A stretch of 64,000 nt of DNA, from assembly GCA_015655145.1 (NCBI GenBank), contig JAATFO010000060.1, positions 1 to 64,000 of the forward strand. The letters run 5' to 3'. Shown one piece after another: positions 40,432-50,891 of this stretch (positions are counted from its first letter, which is position 1; each line of letters starts with the position of its first letter). The translations under genes were made by a program, and so were the position numbers. The notes below the pieces were generated by a model that saw only the letters and a list, made by a program, of their open reading frames with translations, was not told the DNA's origin and did not search any database. This DNA comes from Enterobacterales bacterium (GTDB lineage Bacteria; Pseudomonadota; Gammaproteobacteria; Enterobacterales; Enterobacteriaceae).

Positions 40432-40445
40432 TTGATTTGCGTCAA
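40432..40445. promoter_or_regulatory. FNR site upstream of narK
   Basis: TTGATTTGCGTCAA matches TTGAT-N4-ATCAA with one change (A to G). It is centred ~70 bp before the narK ATG, which fits an activating position. Anaerobic induction of narK is inferred by analogy with E. coli. Confidence 0.75.
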
Positions 40446-40507
40446 CTTTGTTGTGAGTACAGCCACCGAGGATGGGTGATGTTATCACCTATTTTTTCAG
40501 GATTTTT

Positions 40508-41902
40508 ATGTCGCAATTAACCACGTCGCCAGTGAAAAAAACAAGGGCAGTCATTCAATACTGGCAACCCGAGGATAGTACGTTCTGGCAACAACAGGGT
40601 AAGCGTATCGCTAACCGTAACCTGTGGATTTCCGTGTTTTGTCTGTTGCTCTCTTTTTGCGTCTGGATGCTGTTCAGTGCGGTGGCGGTGAATCTGAACA
40701 AAGTCGGCTTTCATTTTACCACTGAGCAACTATTCCTGTTAACGGCATTGCCATCGGTATCTGGCGCCATTTTGCGCGTCCCTTATTCTTTTGTTATCCC
40801 TCTGGTTGGCGGTCGCCGCTGGACGGCGATCAGCACGTGCTTTTTGTTGCTTCCATGTTTGTGGCTGGGCTACGCGGTGCAGGATCCATCGACATCATAC
40901 CCGGTCTTTGTCGTTATTGCGCTGCTGTGTGGTTTTGCCGGGGCGAACTTCGCTTCCAGCATGGGTAATATCAGTTTCTTTTTCCCGAAATCACAGCAAG
41001 GAGGCGCGCTGGGCGTGAACGGCGGTCTCGGCAACCTCGGCGTCAGCGTCATGCAACTGGTGGTGCCGTTATCGCTTTCTGTCGCCCTGTTCGGTTTTCT
41101 TGGTGGCTCAGGACAGGTCCTGCCTGACGGTCAGACGATATGGCTTGAAAACGCGGCCTGGGTTTGGGTGCCCTTGTTGCTGATCGCTACACTGGCCGCC
41201 TGGCTTGGAATGAATGATCTGGCGGCGTCAAAAGCATCACTGCGCCAACAGTTGCCGGTATTGAAAAGGGGGCATTTGTGGATGCTCAGCTTACTGTATC
41301 TGGCTACGTTTGGTTCATTCATCGGTTTTTCAGCCGGTTTCGCCATGCTGGCGAAAACCCAGTTTCCGGACGTGGTGATCCTGAATTACGCATTTTTCGG
41401 TCCATTCCTTGGCGCGCTGGCGCGCCCGGTCGGTGGCATGCTTTCTGATCGTTTTGGCGGCGTGCGGGTCACGCTGATTAACTTCATAGTGATGGCGGTC
41501 TTTGCCGCACTGTTGTTCCTGACATTGCCGGGCAAAGAGCAAACGGGAACCTTTATCGCGTTTTATAGCGTCTTTATGGTGTTGTTCCTGACCGCCGGCT
41601 TAGGCAGCGGTTCCACATTTCAGATGATTGCCGTTATTTTCCGCAAGATAACGGTTGAGCGAATTAAATCTCAGGGCGGCGATGATCAAACGGCGCAACA
41701 TGCAGCCGCGACAGATACCGCAGCGGCACTGGGTTTTATCTCAGCGGTTGGTGCGGCAGGTGGTTTTTTCATTCCGAAAGCCTTTGGCACTTCACTGGCG
41801 TTAACGGGCTCCCCGGCCGGGGCAATGCAGATCTTCCTGGTGTTATACATTGTCTGCGTCGTGGTGACCTGGGGGGTGTATGGCCGTAAAAAAGGGGATT
41901 GA
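40508..41902 (+). CDS. narK: Nitrate/nitrite antiporter NarK
   Basis: NarK (464 aa; E. coli 463) imports nitrate and exports nitrite. It is a 12-TM MFS protein of the NNP family. Conserved nitrate-signature regions are GFAGANFASSMGNISFFFP and AGLGSGSTFQMIAVIF; substrate Arg residues sit in AILRVPYSF and GGMLSDRFGGVR. ATG 40508 is 5 nt behind AGGA; the upstream extension to 40472 is rejected. It precedes narGHJI on the same strand with its own promoter region between. Confidence 0.96.
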   Translation: MSQLTTSPVKKTRAVIQYWQPEDSTFWQQQGKRIANRNLWISVFCLLLSFCVWMLFSAVAVNLNKVGFHFTTEQLFLLTALPSVSGAILRVPYSFVIPLVGGRRWTAISTCFLLLPCLWLGYAVQDPSTSYPVFVVIALLCGFAGANFASSMGNISFFFPKSQQGGALGVNGGLGNLGVSVMQLVVPLSLSVALFGFLGGSGQVLPDGQTIWLENAAWVWVPLLLIATLAAWLGMNDLAASKASLRQQLPVLKRGHLWMLSLLYLATFGSFIGFSAGFAMLAKTQFPDVVILNYAFFGPFLGALARPVGGMLSDRFGGVRVTLINFIVMAVFAALLFLTLPGKEQTGTFIAFYSVFMVLFLTAGLGSGSTFQMIAVIFRKITVERIKSQGGDDQTAQHAAATDTAAALGFISAVGAAGGFFIPKAFGTSLALTGSPAGAMQIFLVLYIVCVVVTWGVYGRKKGD

Positions 41903-42078
41903 TCCGCTGATGTTAGCCGCTGTCATCTACTCCTGAATATCCCTGGTGGTGAGCGCTGAGCGGTTTTTGAGAAAGTAGCGGTAGATTATCGTTATTTTTC
42001 AATTAAATAGTTTGTTTTTGTTTGCTCATCCTTTGGGAGTATTTCAGCGTGGAATGCGGCGCTGCCATCGAATTTCAC

Positions 42079-42092
42079 TTGATCGCAATCAA
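42079..42092. promoter_or_regulatory. FNR site of narGHJI
   Basis: TTGATCGCAATCAA is a perfect FNR consensus (TTGAT-N4-ATCAA). With the site centred at -41.5 the start would be ~42127, and a TAGGCT -10-like hexamer lies at 42115-42120. NarL-like heptamers TACTCCT (41928-41934) and, inverted, GGGAGTA (42035-42041) lie upstream, as expected for a NarL-activated nar promoter. Confidence 0.9.
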
Positions 42093-42190
42093 TTTGCTAC
42101 GGCCTGAGCCTGAGTAGGCTTGGCCGCAGACTGAGCCGTGTCATTGGACAAATTTATATAACAACAAAGACGTTCGCAGGAGAATTCCGG

Positions 42191-45100
42191 ATGAGCAAAT
42201 TTTTAGACCGGTTTCGCTATTTCAAACAACGTACCGGATCGTTCTCTGAAGAACTGGGTCAGACGTTGGACAGTAATCGCGATTGGGAAGAGGGTTATCG
42301 CCGTCGCTGGCAGCACGACAAAATCGTACGTTCCACCCATGGCGTAAATTGCACCGGTTCCTGTAGCTGGAAGATTTATGTAAAAAGTGGTCTGGTCACC
42401 TGGGAGACTCAGCAGACAGATTATCCCCGCACGCGTCCTGATTTACCGAATCATGAACCGCGCGGATGCGCACGCGGAGCCAGTTATTCCTGGTATCTGT
42501 ACAGCGCTAACCGGTTGAAATATCCGTTAATGCGTAAAGGCCTGATGACGCTATGGCGTGAGGCCCGGGCGCGTTATCCTGATCCAGTGACTGCATGGGG
42601 TTCCATTGTCAGTGATGCAGATAAAAGCAAAAGCTATAAAGCAGCGCGCGGACGGGGTGGTTTCGTCCGTTCGGACTGGCAAGAAGTGAACGAATTGATC
42701 GCCGCCGCCAACGTATACACTGCAAAAACGTTTGGCCCGGACCGTATTATTGGCTTTTCCCCCATCCCGGCGATGTCGATGGTGTCTTATGCGGCAGGCG
42801 CCCGTTATCTTTCTCTGATTGGCGGCGTCTGTCTGAGTTTCTATGACTGGTACTGTGACCTGCCGCCCGCTTCTCCCATGACATGGGGTGAGCAGACCGA
42901 CGTGCCTGAATCCGCCGACTGGTATAACTCGTCTTACATTATTGTCTGGGGATCTAACGTACCGCAGACACGAACGCCGGACGCCCATTTCTTTACTGAA
43001 GTACGCTACAAAGGAACCAAGACGGTGGCGGTGACGCCGGATTATGCCGAGGTGACCAAGCTGTGCGATCTGTGGCTGAGCCCGAAGCAGGGCACGGACA
43101 GCGCACTGGCGCTGGCGCTAGGGCATGTGATGCTGAAAGAGTTCCACCTTGAGCGTCAAGTCGACTACTTCCGCGATTATGTCCGTCGTTATACCGACAT
43201 GCCGATGTTGGTACTACTGGAGCCACGTGCGGAGGGTTACTACGCGGCGGGCCGAATGTTGCGCGCCAGCGATCTGGTTGACGGACTGGGGCAGCAGAAT
43301 AATCCGGAATGGAAAACGGTGGCGATCGACCAGAACACGGGTGAACTGGTGGCCCCACAGGGCTCAATTGGTTTTCGCTGGGGGGAAAAAGGGAAGTGGA
43401 ACCTGGAACAGCGCGCAGGAAAATCACCGCAGGAAGTGCTGTTGCAGCTCAGCTTGCTCGGCACACATGATGATGTTGTCGAGGTGGGTTTCCCCTATTT
43501 TGGCGGGTCAGCCAGCGAGCACTTTAATAGCGTGGCGTTGTCCGAGATCCTGTTGCATAAGTTGCCGGTCAGAAGCCTGCGACTGGCGGATGGCAGCCGT
43601 GTTTGCGTTGCCACTGTTTATGATTTGACGCTGGCGAATTATGGCCTTGAGCGAGGGCTCAATGATGCCAACTGCGCGGCAAACTACGATGAAGTAAAAG
43701 CTTACAGCCCGGCATGGGCGGAACAGATAACCGGCGTATCACGTGCGAATATTATCCGTACGGCGCGTGAATTTGCGCAAAATGCCGAGAAAACCCATGG
43801 TCGTTCAATGATTATCGTCGGTGCCGGGATGAACCACTGGTACCACATGGACATGAATTATCGCGGCCTGATTAATATGCTGATCTTTTGTGGTTGTGTC
43901 GGTCAGAGCGGGGGCGGCTGGGCGCACTATGTGGGGCAGGAGAAACTCCGTCCACAGACTGGCTGGTTGCCGCTGGCGTTCGCGCTTGACTGGCAGCGCC
44001 CGCCGCGCCATATGAACAGCACCTCATTTTTCTATAACCATTCCAGTCAGTGGCGCTATGAAACCATGATGCCGCGTGACCTGTTATCGCCGCTGGCGGA
44101 TGCGTCCCGTTTTGGTGGTAGCTTGATCGATTTTAATGTGCGTGCAGAACGCATGGGTTGGTTGCCCTCTGCGCCGCAATTAAATACCAATCCGTTACAG
44201 TTAGCGGCGCAGGCCAGTGCCGCTGGCCAGTCACCAGTAGATTTTACCGTTGCCAGTTTAAAACAAGGCACGTTGCGTTTTGCGGCTGAGCAACCGGATG
44301 ATCCGCAGAATTTCCCGCGTAACCTGTTTGTCTGGCGATCCAACTTGCTTGGATCGTCCGGCAAGGGACACGAATACATGCTCAAATATTTACTGGGCAC
44401 GGAAAATGGTATTCAGGGCAGTGATCTGGGACAACAGGGCGGTGAGAAACCACAGGAAGTGGAATGGCGGGATAATGCCGGAGAAGGTAAGCTCGACCTG
44501 GTGGTTACCCTCGATTTTCGCTTGTCCAGCACTTGTCTCTATTCCGATATTGTTCTGCCAACCGCAACCTGGTATGAGAAGGACGACATTAATACTTCGG
44601 ATATGCATCCGTTTATTCATCCACTCTCGGCGGCGGTCGATCCTGGCTGGGAATCTAAAAGCGACTGGGATATCTACAAGGGCATTGCGAACGCATTCTC
44701 TACGGTGTGCGTCGGTCATCTTGGGCAGGAAACGGATGTGGTCACCTTGCCTGTCCAGCATGACTCTGCCGCCGAACTGGCGCAACCCTTCGGCGTACAG
44801 GACTGGAAAAAGGGCGAGTGTCCTCTGATCCCGGGTAAAACTGCGCCGCATTTCATGGTGGTGGCGCGCGACTACCCGGCAACCTACGCACGGTTTACCT
44901 CGCTGGGACCGTTGCTGGAAACACTGGGCAATGGCGGTAAAGGAATTAGCTGGAATACGCAGACCGAAGTCGATTTCCTGAAAAAACTCAACACGGTAAA
45001 AACTCAGGGACCGACGGCAGGCCGACCGAAGATTGACAGTGCGATTGATGCCGCTGAAGTGATTCTGTCGCTGGCGCCGGAAACCAATGGTCAGGTAGCG

Positions 45101-45952
45101 ATAAAAGCCTGGCAGGCATTAGGCCAAATGACCGGGCGCGACCATAGCCATCTGGCGCTGAAGAAGCAAGATGAAAAGATTCGTTTTCGCGATATTCAGG
45201 CGCAGCCACGCAAAATTATCTCCAGCCCAACATGGTCGGGTCTGGAGGATGAACATGTGTCGTATAACGCCGGTTACACCAATGTGCATGAACTCATTCC
45301 CTGGCGCACCCTCAGCGGGCGGCAGCAACTTTATCAGGATCATGAATGGATGCGGGCATTCGGTGAAAGTCTGCTGGTGTATCGTCCCCCCATCGACACC
45401 CGGACGGTACAACCATTATTGAACCAGAAACCTAATGGGCACCCGGAGAAAGCACTTAATTTTCTCACGCCGCACCAGAAATGGGGGATTCACTCCACCT
45501 ACAGCGACAACCTGCTGATGCTGACTTTATCACGCGGCGGTCCCATCGTCTGGTTGAGCGAGGACGATGCCGGTGAACTGGGGATAGCGGACAACGACTG
45601 GATCGAGGCATTCAACGTTAATGGCGCGTTGACTGCGCGGGCTGTGGTGAGCCAGCGCATTCCGCCAGGGATGACCATGATGTACCACGCGCAGGAACGT
45701 ATCGTAAACCTTCCGGGATCGGAAATTACCGGGCAGCGGGGCGGTATCCATAATTCGGTGACCCGGGTGTGCCCTAAACCCACCCACATGATCGGTGGTT
45801 ATGCGCAACTGGCTTATGGTTTCAACTACTACGGAACCGTAGGTTCTAATCGTGACGAGTTTGTGGTGGTACGAAAAATGAACCGTATCGACTGGCTGGA
45901 TGGTGAAGGCAATGATGATTCACAAGGTAACCCGCAGGAGGAAAGCCAATGA
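42191..45952 (+). CDS. narG: Respiratory nitrate reductase A, alpha subunit
   Basis: NarG (1253 aa; E. coli 1247) reduces nitrate to nitrite at a bis-MGD molybdenum centre on the cytoplasmic side. The FS0 cluster ligands are His and Cys in THGVNCTGSCSWK and Cys in PRGCARGASY. The molybdenum Asp is in YDWYCDLPPASP. The C-terminal cofactor domain shows TRVCPKPTHMIGGYAQL. AGGAG lies 10 nt before the ATG. Its stop overlaps the narH start as ATGA. Confidence 0.98.
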   Translation: MSKFLDRFRYFKQRTGSFSEELGQTLDSNRDWEEGYRRRWQHDKIVRSTHGVNCTGSCSWKIYVKSGLVTWETQQTDYPRTRPDLPNHEPRGCARGASYSWYLYSANRLKYPLMRKGLMTLWREARARYPDPVTAWGSIVSDADKSKSYKAARGRGGFVRSDWQEVNELIAAANVYTAKTFGPDRIIGFSPIPAMSMVSYAAGARYLSLIGGVCLSFYDWYCDLPPASPMTWGEQTDVPESADWYNSSYIIVWGSNVPQTRTPDAHFFTEVRYKGTKTVAVTPDYAEVTKLCDLWLSPKQGTDSALALALGHVMLKEFHLERQVDYFRDYVRRYTDMPMLVLLEPRAEGYYAAGRMLRASDLVDGLGQQNNPEWKTVAIDQNTGELVAPQGSIGFRWGEKGKWNLEQRAGKSPQEVLLQLSLLGTHDDVVEVGFPYFGGSASEHFNSVALSEILLHKLPVRSLRLADGSRVCVATVYDLTLANYGLERGLNDANCAANYDEVKAYSPAWAEQITGVSRANIIRTAREFAQNAEKTHGRSMIIVGAGMNHWYHMDMNYRGLINMLIFCGCVGQSGGGWAHYVGQEKLRPQTGWLPLAFALDWQRPPRHMNSTSFFYNHSSQWRYETMMPRDLLSPLADASRFGGSLIDFNVRAERMGWLPSAPQLNTNPLQLAAQASAAGQSPVDFTVASLKQGTLRFAAEQPDDPQNFPRNLFVWRSNLLGSSGKGHEYMLKYLLGTENGIQGSDLGQQGGEKPQEVEWRDNAGEGKLDLVVTLDFRLSSTCLYSDIVLPTATWYEKDDINTSDMHPFIHPLSAAVDPGWESKSDWDIYKGIANAFSTVCVGHLGQETDVVTLPVQHDSAAELAQPFGVQDWKKGECPLIPGKTAPHFMVVARDYPATYARFTSLGPLLETLGNGGKGISWNTQTEVDFLKKLNTVKTQGPTAGRPKIDSAIDAAEVILSLAPETNGQVAIKAWQALGQMTGRDHSHLALKKQDEKIRFRDIQAQPRKIISSPTWSGLEDEHVSYNAGYTNVHELIPWRTLSGRQQLYQDHEWMRAFGESLLVYRPPIDTRTVQPLLNQKPNGHPEKALNFLTPHQKWGIHSTYSDNLLMLTLSRGGPIVWLSEDDAGELGIADNDWIEAFNVNGALTARAVVSQRIPPGMTMMYHAQERIVNLPGSEITGQRGGIHNSVTRVCPKPTHMIGGYAQLAYGFNYYGTVGSNRDEFVVVRKMNRIDWLDGEGNDDSQGNPQEESQ

Positions 45953-47490
45953 AAATTCGTTCTCAGGTTGGCATGGTATTGAACCTGGACAAATGTATCG
46001 GCTGCCATACCTGCTCAGTGACCTGCAAGCGTGTCTGGACCAGTCGTGAGGGCATGGAGTATGCCTGGTTTAATAATGTGGAGAGCAAACCAGGCATCGG
46101 CTACCCGAACAACTGGGAAGATCAGGAAAAATGGCGTGGCGGCTGGATCCGCAAAATTACCGGCAAGCTGGCGCCGCGGATGGGTAATCGCGTCAGTGTG
46201 CTGGCAAAAATATTTGCTAATCCTGATGTCCCGGCACTGGATGATTACTACGAGCCGTTTGATTTTGACTATCAACATTTGCATAGCGCACCGCAGGGCA
46301 AACATCAGCCTGTTGCCCGTCCGCGTTCATTGATCACCGGTCAGCGTATGCAAAAGATTGAACAGGGCCCTAACTGGGAGGAAATTCTTGGCGGCGAGTT
46401 CGCAAAGCGGGCGCAGGATAAAAACTTCGACAATATGCAGAAGGAGATGTATGGCCTGTTTGAACATACTTTCATGATGTATCTGCCGCGTCTGTGTGAA
46501 CACTGCCTGAACCCGGCCTGTGTCGCAACCTGCCCGAGCGGCGCCATTTACAAGCGGGCTGAAGATGGCATTGTCCTGATTGACCAGGACAAATGCCGTG
46601 GCTGGCGAATGTGCCTGACAGGCTGCCCGTATAAAAAAATCTATTTTAACTGGAAGAGCGGGAAGTCGGAGAAATGTATTTTCTGTTATCCGCGCATTGA
46701 ATCCGGTCAGCCAACCGTGTGCTCAGAAACCTGTGTCGGGCGCATCCGTTATCTGGGGGTGCTGTTGTATGACGCCGACCGTATCGGCGAGGCGGCTCGG
46801 GCAGAAGACGAAAAAAATCTCTATCAACAGCAGCGCGAATTGTTCCTTGACCCGCATGACCCGGCGGTCATCCATCAGGCGCTGGCCGATGGCATACCAC
46901 AAGGGGTGATCGATGCGGCTCAGCAATCGCCGGTCTACAAAATGGCCATGGACTGGCAACTGGCACTGCCATTACACCCGGAATATCGGACATTGCCCAT
47001 GGTGTGGTATATCCCGCCTTTATCACCGATCCAGTCAGCGGCGGATGCCGGTACGTTGGGGCATAACGGCGTATTACCCGATGTCGAAAATCTGCGTATT
47101 CCGGTGCAGTATTTGGCGAATCTGTTGAGCGCAGGAGATACCGCGCCGGTGTTGCTGGCGCTGAAACGGATGATGGCAATGCGTCATTATAAGCGAGCTG
47201 AAAGTGTTGACGGCGTGGTGGATACCCGTGCGCTGGATCAGGTTGGTCTGAGCGAAGCACAGGCACAGGAGATGTATCGCTATCTGGCGCTGGCCAACTA
47301 TGAAGATCGCTTCGTTATTCCTTCCAGTCACCGAGAGTTGGCCGGTAATGCTTTCCCGGAAAGTGAAGGTTGTGGTTTTAGTTTTGGTGATGGTTGCAGC
47401 GGTAGTGACAGCAAGTTCAATCTGTTTAACAGCCGTCGTATTGACGCGATTGAGGTATCGCCGAAAACCCGACCTCAGGAGGCGCCATGA
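45949..47490 (+). CDS. narH: Respiratory nitrate reductase A, beta subunit
   Basis: NarH (513 aa; E. coli 512) carries electrons from NarI to NarG. It has four cysteine groups: CIGCHTCSVTCK, CEHCLNPACVATCPSGAIY, CRGWRMCLTGCPYKK and CIFCYPRIESGQPTVC. In the third, Trp replaces one Cys, the mark of the 3Fe-4S cluster. Both ends overlap neighbours by 4 bp (ATGA). Confidence 0.98.
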   Translation: MKIRSQVGMVLNLDKCIGCHTCSVTCKRVWTSREGMEYAWFNNVESKPGIGYPNNWEDQEKWRGGWIRKITGKLAPRMGNRVSVLAKIFANPDVPALDDYYEPFDFDYQHLHSAPQGKHQPVARPRSLITGQRMQKIEQGPNWEEILGGEFAKRAQDKNFDNMQKEMYGLFEHTFMMYLPRLCEHCLNPACVATCPSGAIYKRAEDGIVLIDQDKCRGWRMCLTGCPYKKIYFNWKSGKSEKCIFCYPRIESGQPTVCSETCVGRIRYLGVLLYDADRIGEAARAEDEKNLYQQQRELFLDPHDPAVIHQALADGIPQGVIDAAQQSPVYKMAMDWQLALPLHPEYRTLPMVWYIPPLSPIQSAADAGTLGHNGVLPDVENLRIPVQYLANLLSAGDTAPVLLALKRMMAMRHYKRAESVDGVVDTRALDQVGLSEAQAQEMYRYLALANYEDRFVIPSSHRELAGNAFPESEGCGFSFGDGCSGSDSKFNLFNSRRIDAIEVSPKTRPQEAP

Positions 47491-48212
47491 TGATTGCTCT
47501 GCGCGTGATTGCCCATTTGCTGGATTACCCGAATCAGACATTATTCGAGCATCAGCAAGATCTCATTGAGGCGCTGGTGCCTACTGGGGCGCTTGACCCG
47601 CACCATTGCGCACAGTTACAGCGGTTTACCCGGCATCTTTGCGCCCGTCCGCTGCTGGATGCGCAAGCGGCATACGGTGAATTGTTTGACCGTGGCCGCG
47701 CCACCTCGTTGTTGCTATTTGAACATGTGCATGGGGAATCGCATGACCGCGGCCAGGCGATGGTAGACCTGCTGGCGCAATACCGCACCGCCGGACTGGA
47801 GATTAACTGTCGCGAACTACCGGATTTTCTGCCGCTCTATCTGGAATACCTCGCCAATCTCAACCCTGCGCAGGCGCGCAGCGGTTTACAGGATGTGGCG
47901 CCGATCCTGGCATTACTGGGTGCCCGGTTGATCCAGCGTCAGAGCTCCTATGGCGTGTTATTTGATGTCTTACTGGCGCTGTCCGGCAGTGGTGTACAGT
48001 GCCAGGCGCTGGAACCACAGGTTGCCGGTGAAGCCCGTGATGATACTCCCCAGGCGCTGGACGCGGTATGGGAAGAGGAGCAAGTCACGTTCATCGGCCA
48101 GCCAGGGTGCCCGTCAGCGGCAGAAACAACGCATCAAAGACGTTTTGTCGGCGCGGTGGTGCCGCAATATCTGGATGTGGCGCAGATCGTTACCAGCAAC
48201 AAAGGACACTGA
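47487..48212 (+). CDS. narJ: Nitrate reductase molybdenum cofactor assembly chaperone
   Basis: NarJ (241 aa; E. coli 236) binds apo-NarG and helps insert the molybdenum cofactor and FS0; it is not part of the final enzyme. Seen: [20 protein letters not shown] at the start, [19 protein letters not shown] and [11 protein letters not shown]. It is more divergent from E. coli than its neighbours, as is usual for this gene. Two ATGs stand in tandem at the start. Confidence 0.94.
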   Translation: MMIALRVIAHLLDYPNQTLFEHQQDLIEALVPTGALDPHHCAQLQRFTRHLCARPLLDAQAAYGELFDRGRATSLLLFEHVHGESHDRGQAMVDLLAQYRTAGLEINCRELPDFLPLYLEYLANLNPAQARSGLQDVAPILALLGARLIQRQSSYGVLFDVLLALSGSGVQCQALEPQVAGEARDDTPQALDAVWEEEQVTFIGQPGCPSAAETTHQRRFVGAVVPQYLDVAQIVTSNKGH

Positions 48213-48214
48213 CT

Positions 48215-48892
48215 ATGCAATTTTGGCATTGCTTTTTTTTTGATATCTATCCCTATCTGGCCGCCGCCATTTTCCTGACTGGCAGCTGGTTGCGTTACGA
48301 CTACGGGCAATATAGCTGGCGTGCCGGATCCAGCCAGATGCTGGATAAAAAAGGCCTGCGTCTGGCCTCCAATTTGTTTCATATTGGTATTTTAGGGATC
48401 TTCGTTGGTCATTTTTTTGGCATGTTGACTCCGCACTGGATGTACGAAGCTTTCCTGTCGATTGCGGTAAAACAAAAAATAGCCATGGTAGCTGGTGGTA
48501 TTTGCGGTCTGATGACGCTGGCAGGGGGCGGTTTGTTACTGAAACGGCGTCTTACCCAGCCGCGTATTCGCGCCACCAGCAGTGTTGCTGATATTCTGAT
48601 CCTGACATTGCTGGTGGTGCAGGTGTGCCTCGGTCTGTTGACCATTCCTTTTTCTGCCCGGCATATTGATGGTCATGAGATGATGAAACTGGTGGATTGG
48701 GCACAGGCGGTAGTCACGTTGCAGGCCGGGGCCGGGGCGTATTTGGACGGCGTGGCGCTGATATTCAAACTCCATCTGGTGTTGGGGATGACCCTGTTTG
48801 TGCTGTTTCCGTTTTGTCGGCTGGTCCATATCTGGAGTGTGCCGCTGGGGTATATGACCCGACGTTATCAGTTAGTTCGTGCTCGCCGCTAA
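48215..48892 (+). CDS. narI: Respiratory nitrate reductase A, gamma subunit (cytochrome b)
   Basis: NarI (225 aa, as in E. coli) anchors NarGH to the inner membrane and oxidises quinol. There are five TM segments and two haems b; His ligands lie in [19 protein letters not shown] and in the later KLHLVLGM and RLVHIWSVP stretches. The ATG is 2 nt after the narJ stop. The longer frame starting at 48068 inside narJ is rejected. Confidence 0.97.
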   Translation: MQFWHCFFFDIYPYLAAAIFLTGSWLRYDYGQYSWRAGSSQMLDKKGLRLASNLFHIGILGIFVGHFFGMLTPHWMYEAFLSIAVKQKIAMVAGGICGLMTLAGGGLLLKRRLTQPRIRATSSVADILILTLLVVQVCLGLLTIPFSARHIDGHEMMKLVDWAQAVVTLQAGAGAYLDGVALIFKLHLVLGMTLFVLFPFCRLVHIWSVPLGYMTRRYQLVRARR

Positions 48893-49036
48893 CGCTGATG
48901 TCAGATTGCCGCTGAGGTGACTGGCGTTTTTCTTGAAGTGATGGTGTGCGGGTAAACACGGGCCGCCAATGCCGCTGCAATCTACATGACGACCAGGATA
49001 TCATAGTGGGATTCGTTCAATGTTCAGGAACCCGCT

Positions 49037-49621
49037 ATGTCTGTTAACGTCAAGGTGATCAAAAATAAGCTGCTCTCTGAAAACTGGTTTGTACTACGTA
49101 ATTACACCTACGAGCTGACCAGCCAAAAAGGGGAGACGCTGCGTCATAAGCGCGAAGTGTATGATCGCGGTGATGGCGCCACGCTGTTATTGTATAACCG
49201 TAATAAAAACAGTGTGATATTAACGCGCCAGTTTCGTATCGCCACCTGGGTAAATGGCAATGAGGGCGGTATGTTGATCGAAACCTGTGCCGGTTTACTG
49301 GATGATGATGCGCCGGAAGATTGCATTCGTAAGGAAGCGATGGAAGAGACGGGGTATGCCATCGGCAGGGTGGAGAAACTGTACGAAGCTTATATGTCAC
49401 CAGGAGGCGTCACGGAATTGCTGCATTTTTTCGCCGCTGAATACGACGAGTCACTGCACCAGAGTGCCGGCGGCGGCGTGGAAGATGAAGATATTGATGT
49501 CCTTGAGATCCCTTTTCCGCAGGCGCTGGCGATGGTGAAAGAGGGGCGAATTCGTGATGGGAAAACCATCATGTTGCTACAATATGCGCAACTGGCTGGG
49601 TGGTTAAACGCCGCAGAGTGA
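49037..49621 (+). CDS. nudK: GDP-mannose pyrophosphatase NudK
   Basis: This 194-aa Nudix hydrolase (E. coli 191) splits GDP-mannose to mannose 1-phosphate and GMP. The N-terminal beta region ([25 protein letters not shown]) and the Nudix box around [21 protein letters not shown] (~92-112, ending TGY) match NudK. It lies next to ypfG, as in E. coli, so the backbone resumes here after the nar insertion. The following 184 bp hold no recognisable gene. Confidence 0.94.
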   Translation: MSVNVKVIKNKLLSENWFVLRNYTYELTSQKGETLRHKREVYDRGDGATLLLYNRNKNSVILTRQFRIATWVNGNEGGMLIETCAGLLDDDAPEDCIRKEAMEETGYAIGRVEKLYEAYMSPGGVTELLHFFAAEYDESLHQSAGGGVEDEDIDVLEIPFPQALAMVKEGRIRDGKTIMLLQYAQLAGWLNAAE

Positions 49622-49805
49622 TGGTGTTTCGCCCTAACCGGGCAAACAAAATACGCATGCCGCTGACCTTGTACGGCCAGGTGGCAGGTTTTTTGCGCGC
49701 TGGACGGGAATCCCGCTTTTCGGGTGATGTCACAGAGAAAGGGATGTTGGCTGGTGATTGTTGCGCTATCATCATAACTTCATTTGCTCCAGAGCCTGAT
49801 GTTTA

Positions 49806-50870
49806 ATGTCTTATTGGATGAAATCGCTGCTTTTACTGCCTTTTCTTCTTGCCGCCCGAGGGTATGCGTCCCCGCTACAAAAGACATTTTTTGACTGGCA
49901 AGTAACCTGTAATAACCTCAATTTTTGTGTCGCGCGTAACGTTCCTGGCGATAATGGTTTAGTGATGACGATTTCCCGTCATGCTGGCGCTAATGCGCGT
50001 CCATTGTTGCGCATTGATTATGGCAATCGTTATACAGGTGAATTGAAGGGGGGGCCGCTGAAAGAAAATTTACTGCTTGATCAGCAACGTCTGAAACCCG
50101 ACCTTAAACACTGGAATGTTGAGCATCATCATTGGGCGACAACCAATGTCATTTCGATTGATGAGTTTTTAGCGCAAGCTCTGGAAGCGGACAGCATTCA
50201 ACTGACATGGCGACCCCAATCGGCTATCGCGTTACATGGACTTAAGGATGTACTTCTGTTGATGGATGCGACTCAGGGGCGGGGTCATGATGCCAGTGCC
50301 TGGATTAAACGCACTGATCATCATGCGGTTGAGGTGCTGCCTGAGCCTCCACCGCCACAGATGCTGGCGTTGGTGCATCCTCCTTTGGCACTGACCGCCG
50401 AAGAAAACCGGGGGTTGATTGATTTTGCTACCTGGCGCATCAATGCCAATGAGTGTTTGTTGGATCCGTTGCGGCGTAAAGTGACGGTAGATCCATTAAG
50501 TGATGATAAAGCATTGCTGTTGGTCAGCTGTGAAATGGGGGCCTACAATGTGATCAATCTGGCGTTTGAGGTGACCCGAACGCAGCCTTATGTCGCCCGG
50601 GGTTTGACATTCAACCTGCCATTTACACCACCCAACCATAAAATGAAGAAAATGGAGTTGATGAACGCGGAGTATGACACGTTGACCGGGGAGTTACTGA
50701 CGTTTTCCAAAAATCGCGGCCTGGGTGATTGCGGCACGGCAACGCGCTGGCAGTATAATGGCCGCGAATTTGTGCTGGCTGAATATGCGGAAGAAAACAC
50801 CTGTGACGCATGGCACGGCAGTGATGACTGGCCTACGTTATGGGTAAGCCAGCACTCAGTGAGGCAATAA
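49806..50870 (+). CDS. ypfG: Periplasmic DUF1176 protein YpfG
   Basis: This 354-aa protein (E. coli YpfG 347) has a signal peptide MSYWMKSLLLLPFLLAARG with cleavage near GYA/SP and the DUF1176 fold. Motifs include FFDWQVTCNNLNFCVARNV at the N-terminus and RGLGDCGTATRWQYNG with two C-terminal cysteines; NTCDAWHG is near the end. Function is unknown. An alternative ATG is at 49818. It converges on ampH with 21 bp between the stops. Confidence 0.9.
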   Translation: MSYWMKSLLLLPFLLAARGYASPLQKTFFDWQVTCNNLNFCVARNVPGDNGLVMTISRHAGANARPLLRIDYGNRYTGELKGGPLKENLLLDQQRLKPDLKHWNVEHHHWATTNVISIDEFLAQALEADSIQLTWRPQSAIALHGLKDVLLLMDATQGRGHDASAWIKRTDHHAVEVLPEPPPPQMLALVHPPLALTAEENRGLIDFATWRINANECLLDPLRRKVTVDPLSDDKALLLVSCEMGAYNVINLAFEVTRTQPYVARGLTFNLPFTPPNHKMKKMELMNAEYDTLTGELLTFSKNRGLGDCGTATRWQYNGREFVLAEYAEENTCDAWHGSDDWPTLWVSQHSVRQ

Positions 50871-50891
50871 CCTAACCTGAGCGGTCCCGGT

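Noticed and set aside
49622-49805. Reading frame across the nudK-ypfG gap
   Set aside because: It starts inside nudK in another frame, has no ribosome site and looks like a shadow.
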